Notes under the pieces: model-generated | The model's input: the letters and a program-made list of their open reading frames with translations, nothing else | Database searches by the model: none | Told to the model about the DNA's origin: nothing | In this document: positions 29,582-41,400 of the stretch, in pieces | How the letters are laid out: each line of letters opens with the position of its first letter | Position numbering within the stretch: position 1 is the stretch's first letter | NCBI GenBank assembly: GCA_029721435.1 | Contig: CM056583.1 | Span: 91,922,720 to 91,986,719 of the forward strand | DNA length: 64,000 bases | Reading direction: 5' to 3' | From: Gymnothorax reevesii | Lineage: Eukaryota > Chordata > Actinopteri > Anguilliformes > Muraenidae | Made by a program: the position numbers and the translations under genes

Positions 29582-31135
29582 TACACTCCTGATCAAAATC
29601 TTAAGACCAGTTAAAAAATTGCAAGAATTTACGTTTTGCACTGTTGTATCATAAGAAGGTTCTAAGTAGAGTTTCAAAATGCAAAAAGAAGAAATGAGAG
29701 CAAGAGACTAAATGTTTTGAGCAGGCAATTTATTGAAAAGAACAATTTAACTAAAATAGGCTGTTCATCAGCTGATCAAAAGTTTAAGACCATAGCTCAA
29801 AAAAACCCCTTAAACAGAAATTAAAGTCTCAAAAACAGACTCAGTAATGAGTAGCTCCACCATTATTGTTGATCGCTTCAAAAATTCGTGTTGGCATGCT
29901 TGATGCGAGTGTTTCCAAAAGGCTTGTAGGAATGTTGCTCCAAGTGGTGAAGATGGCTTCACGAGGGGCATCCACTGTCTGGAACTGATGTCCATTTTTG
30001 TAAACTTCCCTTGCCATCCATCCCCAAATGTTCTCAATTGGATTTAGATCAGGGGAACATGCAGGATGATCCAAAAGAGTGATGTTATTCTCCTGAAAAA
30101 AATCCTTTGTCAGACGGGCATTGTGAATTGCAGCATTGTCCTGCTGAAAGACCCAGTCATCACCACACAGACGAGGGCCCTCAGTCATGAGGGATGCCCG
30201 CTGCAACATCTCCACGTAGCCAGCTGCTGTTTGACGCCCCTGCACAACCTGGAGCTCCATTGTTCCATTGAAGGAAAAAGCACCCCAGATCATGATGGCG
30301 CCCCCTCCGCTGTGCCGTGTTGAAAAAATCTCAGGTGGCATCTCCTTGTCATGCCAGTAGCGTTGGAAGCCATCAGGACCATCAAGGTTAAATTTTTTCT
30401 CATCAGAGAATAAAACTTTCTTCCAACTTTGAACGTCCCATTTTTGGTGCTCCCTTGCGAAGGCCAAACGGGCAATTTTGTGGCGTTGAAGGAGACGTGG
30501 CCTTTGAAGACGTTTTTTGTTTTTGAAGCCGTTCCTTTGCAGATGCCGTCTGATGGTTATTGGGCTGCAGTCAGCACCAGTAATGGCCTTAATTTGGGAT
30601 GAGGATCGTCCCGTGTCTTGACGGACAGCCATTCGGATCCTCCGGCTCAGAGCCGGTGAGATTTTTTTGGGTCTACCACTTGATTTTTTTGTTCCATAAA
30701 CCTCAGGATCTTTTAAGAAATGCAAAATGACTGTCTTACTGCGTCCAACCTCAGCAGCGATGGCACGCTGTGAGAGGCCTTGTCTATGCAGCTCAACAAT
30801 CCTGCCACGTTCGAAGGCAGTGAGTTTTTTTGCTTTTCCCATCAAGAGGTCTTGACAGTGTGATTACTTGACAGAAAATGACATGGAATCCAAATTTTTT
30901 CCACAGATTTGGGCTTTTAAAGGATGTGGTCTTAAACTTTTGATCAGCTGATGAACAGCCTATTTCAGTTAAATTGTTCTTTTCAATAAATTGCCTGCTC
31001 AAAACATTTGGTCTCTTGTTCCCATTTCTTCTTTTTGCATTTTGAAACTCTACTTAGAACCTTCTTAAGATACAACAGTGCAAAATGCAAATTCTTGCAA
31101 TTTTTTAACTGGTCTTAAGATTTTGATCAGGAGTA
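29582..31135 (-). mobile_element. Complete Tc1-like transposon, IR/DR type
   Basis: 1554 bp flanked by TA (29580-29581, 31136-31137). The inverted repeats are about 210 bp long. Each holds two related direct repeats, an outer CTGATCAAAATCTTAAGACC and an inner CTGATCAAAAGTTTAAGACC, the IR/DR layout of Sleeping Beauty-like elements. The two arms are nearly identical by eye. One unbroken transposase gene on the minus strand fills the interior. Best preserved mobile element in the window. Confidence 0.95.
29841..30845 (-). CDS. Tc1-like transposase, apparently intact, 334 aa
   Basis: Cut-and-paste transposase acting on the element's own ends. Order of parts: paired-like helix-turn-helix (residues ~8-50, [20 protein letters not shown]); GRPKK linker (~57-61); second helix-turn-helix (~80-105, [20 protein letters not shown]); catalytic domain with first Asp in LFSDEKKFN (~150), second in [11 protein letters not shown] (~240) and Glu in [11 protein letters not shown], 34 residues after the second Asp (DD34E). 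[15 protein letters not shown] is also present. Length is normal for the family (about 340). No stop or frameshift. Starts at ATG 30845 ([16 protein letters not shown]), ends GGATHY. Whether it is still active is unknown. Confidence 0.93.
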   Translation of the reverse strand: MMGKAKKLTAFERGRIVELHRQGLSQRAIAAEVGRSKTVILHFLKDPEVYGTKKSSGRPKKISPALSRRIRMAVRQDTGRSSSQIKAITGADCSPITIRRHLQRNGFKNKKRLQRPRLLQRHKIARLAFAREHQKWDVQSWKKVLFSDEKKFNLDGPDGFQRYWHDKEMPPEIFSTRHSGGGAIMIWGAFSFNGTMELQVVQGRQTAAGYVEMLQRASLMTEGPRLCGDDWVFQQDNAAIHNARLTKDFFQENNITLLDHPACSPDLNPIENIWGWMAREVYKNGHQFQTVDAPREAIFTTWSNIPTSLLETLASSMPTRIFEAINNNGGATHY

Positions 31136-31137
31136 TA

Positions 31138-32442
31138 CTTGCTCCTTATGGGGTGTGGAAAGCATTTAAAGCTACAAGCATGCGTTTCCGTACGGATGCT
31201 CGGATCTGCTTGCTTTCCATTGCAGGGTGAACATTCTGACTGTAAAATAAGCAGTTCCTTTAAAAAGTATGTGGGTTGGCTCATTGGGCTCTGAAGAAAA
31301 ACTAAAAAAAATCTAAACTTTATCATGGAGAAAAGGCATGTTTTTGGTTTGGAGAGGTTACTGGTGACTTGATGTCCATCTGTGCCTATATTGGTAAACT
31401 TATGTCAAATTCCATTTGAAAATCACGAATTCAAACTGAAATTCACAAGTCAAAAGTTGATTTGCATTAAGCATATGATTATTGTATGATTTGACAGTGC
31501 ACAATTTTGAGGGCTCTGACAGCTTTGGGAGCCACTTGGAGAGCCATATTATTTGTCTCATTAACAGCAGATAATTTGGAAACCCACTGTCAGATGAAGT
31601 ATACGTTGGGTCAAAGAGTTTATGATCCCAGAAATGTACTGTTTTAACTTCCATTTTTCAATTCTCAGTATTTTTTAAGATTTTTTTGTTTGCAACCCTT
31701 ACTCTAATAAAATTTATGAAATTAAACTGAAATATGATTGAATTCTAAATACTGTAAGTGTCTTGTTTCATTTAAGCCATTTCCTCCTCTCTGTGAAGCT
31801 CAAATCTTGAATTGTGAAATAGGGTGGCACATAAATAGCCTGATTTGGCTTCTACACAAGGGGGTTAAATGAGGATTCTCAATACAACACTAAATGTAGT
31901 CCAGGACTAAACTTAATCTTGCTCACAGATGATTGGTTTATGGCTTGATTTGAAAAAGAAACAAAAAAAAAAAGATTATAGAGGGCACAGTTATCATATA
32001 AAACTAGCTTAAAAGAAGCCCCACTCAGAATGAATAAAATCCTCTCTTTCAGACTCACATATCCTTCTCATTGTGAAAAAAAACACATCTCACTCAAAAA
32101 ATACATGACTTGGGATAGGAACCAAAACGATTAACTTTTTATGTGAAGTTCTACACATCAAATCTTCAACTTAATGGTTACCAATGTATATCCCATAGAT
32201 GCATGGTACCACAATATGAGTTAATTTTCTGTAAGGCATTGGTGCCTCATCAGATGATATACTGCACTACTGCAGTACTGCAGTCACCAGGATCTGCCCC
32301 GAGGATCCTTCTGGAGAGAAGCCAGAGTTATAAGCCTCACTGCCTAAGTCCTCGGGTGCTGAAATGTGCAGGTTAGCGTAAGCTTAGCGGTAATACTGCC
32401 ATGTTCTGATACTACTCCGCCGCAGGACTACAGACTGGCAGC
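31138..32442. other. Upstream region of the Ly6 gene, nothing clear
   Basis: AT-rich intergenic sequence. No clear TATA box or CpG island before the Ly6 start codon. Confidence 0.35.
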
Positions 32443-32491
32443 ATGAACTCCCTCCTTCCTCTTCTGCTTCTCGTTGCCATGGCAGCCCAGG
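32443..32491 (+). CDS. Ly6-like exon 1, signal peptide
   Basis: ATG at 32443 in context GGCAGCATGA; reads MNSLLPLLLLVAMAAQ plus one G; donor GTGAGT at 32492. A short basic-free hydrophobic stretch typical of a signal peptide. Confidence 0.75.
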
Positions 32492-35400
32492 GTGAGTGTA
32501 AATACTTCTGCGGAAATCGTGGCAATTTTAATGTATAATATTCCTGGCATTACTGTGTTTGCATGTGAGGACCTTTGCAGGTCTATTCTCATCAATACAG
32601 GCTTCTGGTTTTTGATGTAGTAGATACACCTCACCAGAACATCAAATGGATAACTTAACTTGCCAACTTATGACCAGGTTTATGATGTGTCATACACATT
32701 TATATTGATCGTTAATAATGATGCCATGTCGAGAGATGAAAACAGTGCTCCAAGTACTCAGCATTAAAACAAAAAGGTGATGAGTGCAAATTGCCACATA
32801 CATCGCTGAAAAAGCACCTCTCTTTAACGAGGTCACAAGACTGCCCAGTCACCAGAATGTGCTTATCCAATAAATATTACATTACCTCTTATGAAAGCAG
32901 TTTAGTCGAGGAAGTTGCATGAGAACAATCACCACAAATAATAATTTTGGTTCTGAAAGTTCAGAAGCTTTGGATATCATTTGTTTCCAACTACCTGAAG
33001 CCGTTAGTCAATGTGTGATGTGTGCAGCTAATTCTCAGAGTAGCTGCGGTCTGCTGTTCGGTTTGTAAGGGTCAGGCGCTGAAGTGCCACACCTGCGTGG
33101 CGGCGGACGAGGAAGAATGTGACCTGCAGGGGTCCTTCACCTGTCCACGATACGCCGATGCCTGTTCGACGATCACAGGACCTGGTAAATGTGCACACGT
33201 CACTGCAGCTGAGCAGGGTCGCCAGAGCGCACCTCACACACAGGACCTGATAAATGTGCACACCTCACTGCTGCTGAGCAGGGTCGCCAGAGCACACCTC
33301 ACACACAAGACCTGGTAAATGTGCACACGTCACTGCTGCTGAGCAGGGTCGCCAGAGCACACCCCACACACAGGACCTGGTAAATGTGCACACGTCACTG
33401 CTGCTGAGCAGGGTCGCCAGAGCACACCCCACAAACAGGACCTGGTAAATGTGCACACCTCACTGCTGCTGAGCAGGGTCGCCAGAGCACACCTCACACA
33501 CAGGACCTGGTAAATGTGCACACGTCACTGCTGCTGAGCAGGGTCGCCAGAGCACACCTCACACACAGGACCTGGTAAATGTGCACACGTCACTGCTGCT
33601 GAGCAGGGTCGCCAGAGCACACCTCACACACAAGACCTGGTAAATCTGCACACGTCACTGCTGCTGAGCAGAGTCGCCAGAGCGCACCTCACACACAGGA
33701 CCTGGTAAATCTGCACACGTCACTGCTGCTGAGCAGAGTCGCCAGAGCGCACCTCACACACAGGACCTGGTAAATGTGCACACCTCATTGCTGCTGAGCA
33801 GGGTCGCCAGAGCACACCTCACACACAGGACCTGGTAAATGTGCACACCTCACTGCTGCTGAGCAGGGTCGCCAGAGCTCACCTCACACACAGGACCTGG
33901 TAAATGAGCACACCTCACTGCTGCTGAGCAGGGTCGCCAGAGCACACCTCACACACAGGACTTGTAAATGTGCACACGTCACTGCAGCTGAGCAGGGTCG
34001 CCAGAGCACTCTTCACACACAGGACCTGGTAAATGTGCACACGTCACTGCAGCTGAGCAGGGTCGCCAGAGCACTCTTCACACACAGGACCTGGTAATTG
34101 TGCACACGTCACTGCAGCTGAGCAGGGTCGCCAGAGCACACCTCACACACAGGACCTGGTAAATGTGCACACGTCACTGCTGCTGAGCAGGGTCGCCAGA
34201 GCACACTTCACACACAGGACCTGATAAATGTGCACACGTCACTGCTGCTGAGCAGGGTCGCCAGAGCACACCTCACACACAAGACCTGGTAAATGTGCAC
34301 ACGTCACTGCAGCTGAGCAGGGTCGCCAGAGCACTCTTCACACACAGGACCTGGTAATTGTGCACACGTCACTGCAGCTGAGCAGGGTCGCCAGAGCACA
34401 CCTCACACACAGGACCTGGTAAATGTGTACACGTCACTGCTGCTGAGCAGGGTCGCCAGAGCACACTTCACACACAGGACCTGATAAATGCGTACACGTC
34501 ACTGCAGCTGAGCAGGGTCGCCAGAGCACTCCTCACACACAGGACCTGGTAAATGTGCAAACGTCACTGCTGCTGAGCAGGGTCGCCAGAGCACACCTCA
34601 CACAAAGGACGTGGTAAATGTGCACACGTCACTGCTGCTAAGCAGGGTCGCCAGAGCGCACCTCACACACAGGACCTGGTAAATGTGCACACGTCACTGC
34701 TGCTAAGCAGGGTCGCCAGAGCGCACCTCACACACAGGACCTGGTAAATGTGCACACGTCACTGCTGCTGAGCAGGGTCCCCAGAGCGCACCTCACACAC
34801 AGGACCTGGTAAATGTGCACACCTCACTGCTGCTGAGCAGGGTCGCCAGAGCACACCTCACACACAGGACCTGATAAATGCGTACACGTCACTGCTGCTG
34901 AGCAGGGTCGCCAGAGCTCACCTCACACACAGGACCTGGTAAATGTGCACACCTCACTGCTGCTGAGCAGGGTCGCCAGAGCTCACCTCACACACAGGAC
35001 CTGGTAAATGTGCACACCGCACTGCTGCTGAGCAGGGTCGCCAGAGCTCACCTCACACACAGGACCTGGTAAATGAGCACACGTCACTGCTGCTGAGCAG
35101 GGTCGCCAGAGCGCACCTCACACACAGGACCTGATAAATGTGCACACCTCACTGCTGCTGAGCAGGGTCGCCAGAGCACACCTCACACACAGGACCTGGT
35201 AATTGTGCACACGTCACTGCAGCTGAGCAGGGTCCCCAGAGCACACCTCACACACAGGACCTGGTAAATGTGCACACGTCACTGCTGCTGAGCAGGGTCG
35301 CCAGAGCACACTTCACACACAGGACCTGATAAATGCGTACACGTCACTGCTGCTGAGCCGGGTCGCCAGAGCACACCTCACACACAGGACCTGGTAAATG

Positions 35401-38400
35401 TGCAAACGTCACTGCTGCTGAGCAGGGTCGCCAGAGCACACCTCACACAAAGGACGTGGTAAATGTGCACACGTCACTGCTGCTAAGCAGGGTCGCCAGA
35501 GCGCACCTCACACACAGGACCTGGTAAATGTGCACACGTCACTGCAGCTGAGCAGGGTCGCCAGAGCACTCTTCACACACAGGACCTGGTAAATGTGCAA
35601 ACGTCACTGCTGCTGAGCAGGGTCGCCAGAGCACACCTCACACAAAGGACGTGGTAAATGTGCACACGTCACTGCTGCTAAGCAGGGTCGCCAGAGCGCA
35701 CCTCACACACAGGACCTGGTAAATGTGCACACGTCACTGCTGCCAAGCAGGGACGCCAGAGCGCACCTCACACACAGGACCTGGTAAATGTGCACACGAC
35801 ACTGCTGCTGAGCAGGGTCGCCAGAGCGCGCCTCACACACAGGACCTGGTAAATGTGCACACCTCACTGCTGCTGAGCAGGGTCGCCAGAGCACACCTCA
35901 CACACAGGACCTGATACATGCGTACACGTCACTGCTGCTAAGCAGGGTCGCCAGAGCTCACCACACACACAGGACCTGGTAAATGTGCACACCTCACTGC
36001 TGCTGAGCAGGGTCACCAGAGCTCACCTCACACACAGGACCTGGTAAATGTGCACACCGCACTGCTGCTGAGCAGGGTCGCCAGAGCTCACCTCACACAC
36101 AGGACCTGGTAAATGTGCACCCGTCACTGCTGCTGAGCAGAGTCGCCAGAGCACACCTCACACACAGGACTTGTAAATGTGCACACGTCACTGCTACTGA
36201 GCAGGGTCGCCAGAGCACACCCCACACACAGGACCAGGTAAATGTGCACACGTCACTGCTACTGAGCAGGGTCGCCAGAGCACACCCCACACACAGGACC
36301 AGGTAAATGTGCACACCTCACTGCTGCTGAGCAGGGTCGCCAGAGCACACCTCACACACAGGACCTGGTATATGTGCACACGTCACTGCAGCTGAGCAGG
36401 GTCGCCAGAGCACTCTTCACACACAGGACCTGGTAAATGTGCAAACGTCACTGCTGCTGAGCAGGGTCGCCAGAGGACACCTCACACAAAGGACGTGGTA
36501 AATGTGCACACGTCACTGCTGCTAAGCAGGGTCGCCAGAGCGCACCTCACACACAGGACCTGGTAAATGTGCACACGTCACTGCTGCTAAGCAGGGTCGC
36601 CAGAGCGCACCTCACACACAGGACCTGGTAAATGTGCACACGACACTGCTGCTGAGCAGGGTCGCCAGAGCGCGCCTCACACACAGGACCTCGTAAATGT
36701 GCACACCTCACTGCTGCTGAGCAGGGTCGCCAGAGCGCGCCTCACACACAGGACCTCGTAAATGTGCACACCTCACTGCTGCTGAGCAGGGTCGCCAGAG
36801 CACACCTCACACACAGGACCTGATAAATGCGTACACGTCACTGCTGCTAAGCAGGGTCGCCAGAGCTCACCACACACACAGGACCTGGTAAATGTGCACA
36901 CCTCACTGCTGCTGAGCAGGGTCACCAGAGCTCACCTCACACACAGGACCTGGTAAATGTGCACACCGCACTGCTGCTGAGCAGGGTCGCCAGAGCTCAC
37001 CTCACACACAGGACCTGGTAAATGTGCACCCGTCACTGCTGCTGAGCAGAGTCGCCAGAGCACACCTCACACACAGGACTTGTAAATGTGCACACGTCAC
37101 TGCTACTGAGCTAGGTCGCCAGAGCACACCCCACACACAGGACCAGGTAAATGTGCACACGTCACTGCTACTGAGCAGGGTCGCCAGAGCACACCCCACA
37201 CACAGGACCAGGTAAATGTGCACACCTCACTGCTGCTGAGCAGGGTCGCCAGAGCACACCTCACACACAGGACTTGTAAATGTGCACACGTCACTGCTGC
37301 TGAGCAGGGTCGCCAGAGCACACTTCACACACAGGACCTGGTAAATGTGCACACGTCACTGCAGCTGAGCAGGGTCGCCAGAGCACTCTTCACACACAGG
37401 ACCTGGTAAATCTGCACACGTCACTGCTGCTGAGCAGAGTCGCCAGAGCACACCTCACACACAGGACCTGGTAAATGTGCACACCTCACTGCTGCTGAGC
37501 AGGGTCGCCAGAGCACACCTCACACACAGGACTTGTAAATGTGCACACCTCACTGCTGCTGAGCAGGGTCGCCAGAGCACACCTCACACACAGGACCTGG
37601 TAAATGTGCACACCTCACTGCTGCTGAGCAGAGTCGCCAGAGCACACCTCACACACAGGACCTGGTAAATGTGCACACGTCACTGCAGCTGAGCAGGGTC
37701 GCCAGAGCACACTTCACACACAGGACCTGGTAAATGTGCACACGTCACTGCAGCTGAGCAGGGTCGCCAGAGCACTCTTCACACACAGGACCTGGTAATT
37801 GTGCACACGTCACTGCAGCTGAGCAGGGTCGCCAGAGCACACCTCACACACAAGACCTGGTAAATGTGCACACGTCACTGCTGCTGAGCAGGGTCGCCAG
37901 AGCACACCTCACACACAGGACCTGGTAATTGTGCACACGTCACTGCAGCTGAGCAGGGTCGCCAGAGCACACCTCACACACAGGACCTGGTAAATCTGCA
38001 CACGTCACTGCTGCTGAGCAGAGTCGCCAGAGCACACCTCACACACAGGACCTGGTAAATGTGCACACCTCACTGCTGCTGAGCAGGGTCGCCAGAGCAC
38101 ACTTCACACACAGGACCTGGTAAATGTGCACACGTCACTGCTGCTGAGCAGAGTCGCCAGAGCACACCTCACACACAGGATCTGGTAAATGTGCACACGT
38201 CACTGCTGCTGAGCAGGGTCGCCAGAGCACACCTCACACACAGGACCTGGTAAATGTGCACACCTCACTGCTGCTGAGCAGGGTCGCCAGAGCACACCTC
38301 ACACACAGGACTTGTAAATGTGCACCCGTCACTGCTGCTGAGCAGGGTCGCCAGAGCACACTTCACACAAAGGACCTGGTAAATGTGCACACGTCACTGC

Positions 38401-41400
38401 AGCTGAGCAGGGTCGCCAGAGCACTCTTCACACACAGGACCTGGTAATTGTGCACACGTCACTGCAGCTGAGCAGGGTCGCCAGAGCTCACCTCACACAC
38501 AGGACCTGGTAATTGTGTACACGTCACTGCTGCTGAGCAGGGTCGCCAGAGCACACCTGACACACAGGACCTGGTAATTGTGTGCACGTCACTGCTGCTG
38601 AGCAGGGTCGCCAGAGCACACCTCACACACAGGACCAGGTAATTGTGTACACGTCACTGCTGCTGAGCAGGGTCGCCAGAGCTCACCTCACACACAGGAC
38701 CTGATAAATGTGCACACGTCACTGCTGCTGAGCAGGGTCGCCAGAGCTCACCTCACACACAGGACCTGATAAATGTGCACATGTCACTGCTGCTGAGCAG
38801 AGTCGCCAGAGTACACCTCACACACAGGATCTGGTAAATGTGCACAACTCACTGCTGCTGAGCAGGGTCGCCAGAGCACACCTCACACACAGGACCTGGT
38901 AAATGTGCACACGTCACTGCTGCTGAGCCGGGTCGCCAGAGCACACCTCACACACAGGACTTGTAAATGAGCACACGTCACTGCTGCTGAGCAGGGTCGC
39001 CAGAGCACACCTCACACACAGGACCTGGTAAATGTGCACACCTCATTGCTGCTGAGCAGGGTCGCCAGAGCACACTTCACACACAGGACCTGGTAAATGT
39101 GCACACGTCACTGCTGCTGAGCAGAGTCGCCAGAGCACACCTCACACACAGGACCTGGTAAATGAGCACACCTCACTGCTGCTGAGCAGGGTCGCCAGAG
39201 CACACCTCACACACAGGACTTGTAAATGTGCACACGTCACTGCTGCTGAGCAGGGTCGCCAGAGCACACTTCACACACAGGACCTGGTAAATGTGCACAC
39301 GTCACTGCAGCTGAGCAGGGTCGCCAGAGCACTCTTCACACACAGGACCTGGTAATTGTGCACACGTCACTGCTGCTGAGCAGGGTCGCCAGAGCACACC
39401 TCACACACAGGACCAGGTAATTGTGTACACGTCACTGCTGCTGAGCAGGGTCGCCAGAGCACACCTCACACACAGGACTTGTAAATGTGCACACGTCACT
39501 GCTGCTGAGTAAGGTCGCCAGAGCACACTTCACACACAGGACCTGGTAAATGTGCAAACGTCACTTCTGCTGAGCAGAGTCGCCAGAGCACACCTCACAC
39601 ACAGGACCTGGTAAATGTGCACACCTCACTGCTGCTGAGCAGGGTCGCCAGAGCACACCTCACACACAGGACTTGTAAATGTGCACACGTCACTGCTGCT
39701 GAGCAGGGTCGCCAGAGCACACTTCACACACAGGACCTGGTAAATGTGCACACGTCACTGCTGCTGAGCAGGGTCGCCAGAGCACACTTCACACACAGGA
39801 CCTGGTAAATGTGCACACCTCACTGCTGCTGAGTAGGGTCGCCAGAGCACACCTCACACACAGGACCTGATAAATGTGCACACGTCATTGCTGCTGAGCA
39901 GGGTCGCCAGAGTACACCTCACACACAGGACTTGTAAATGTGCACACGTCACTGCTGCTGAGCAGGGTCGCCAGAGCACACCTCACACACAGGACCTGGT
40001 AAATGTGCACACGTCACTGCTGCTGAGCAGGGTCGCCAGAGCACACCTCACACACAGGACCTGGTAAATGTGCACACGTCACTGCTGCTGAGCAGGGTCG
40101 CCAGAGCGCACCTCACAAACAGGACCTGGTAAATGTGCACACGTCACTGCTGCTGAGCAGGGTCGCCAGAGCTCACCTCACACACAGGACCTGATAAATG
40201 TGCACACGTCACTGCTGCTGAGCAGAGTCGCCAGAGCACACCTCACACACAGGATCTGGTAAATGTGCACACGTCACTGCTGCTGAGCAGGGTCGCCAGA
40301 GCACACCTCACACACAGGACCTGGTAAATGTGCACACGTCACTGCTGCTGAGCAGGGTCGCCAGAGCACACCTCACACACAGGACTTGTAAATGTGCACA
40401 CGTCACTGCTGCTGAGCAGGGTCGCCAGAGCACACCTCACACACAGGACCTGGTAAATGTGCACACCTCACTGCTGCTGAGCAGGGTCGCCAGAGCACAC
40501 TTCACACACAGGACCTGGTAAATGTGCACACGTCACTGCTGCTGAGCAGAGTCGCCAGAGCACACCTCACACACAGGACCTGGTAAATGAGCACACCTCA
40601 CTGCTGCTGAGCAGGGTCGCCAGAGCACACCTCACACACAGGACTTGTAAATGTGCACACGTCACTGCTGCTGAGCAGGGTCGCCACAGCACACTTCACA
40701 CACAGGACCTGGTAAATGTGCACACGTCACTGCAGCTGAGCAGGGTCGCCAGAGCACTCTTCACACACAGGACCTGGTAATTGTGCACACGTCACTGCTG
40801 CTGAGCAGGGTCCCCAGAGCACACCTCACACACAGGACCAGGTAATTGTGTACACGTCACTGCAGCTGAGCAGGGTCGCCAGAGCACTCTTCACACACAG
40901 GACCTGGTAAATGTGCACACGTCACTGCTGCTGAGTAAGGTCGCCAGAGCACACTTCACACACAGGACCTGGTAAATGTGCAAACGTCACTGCTGCTGAG
41001 CAGGGTCGCCAGAGCACACCTCACACACAGGACCAGGTAATTGTGTACACGTCACTGCTGCTGAGCAGGGTCGCCAGAGCACACCTCACACAAAGGACCT
41101 GGTAAATGTGCACACGTCACTGCTGCTGAGCAGGGTCGCCAGAGCACACCTGACACACAGGACCAGGTAATTGTGTACACGTCACTGCAGCTGAGCAGGG
41201 TCGCCAGAGCACTCTTCACACACAGGACCTGGTAAATGTGCACACGTCACTGCTGCTGAGTAAGGTCGCCAGAGCACACTTCACACACAGGACCTGGTAA
41301 ATGTGCAAACGTCACTGCTGCTGAGCAGGGTCAGAGCACACCTCACACACAGGACCAGGTAATTGTGTACACGTCACTGCTGCTGAGCAGGGTCGCCAGA

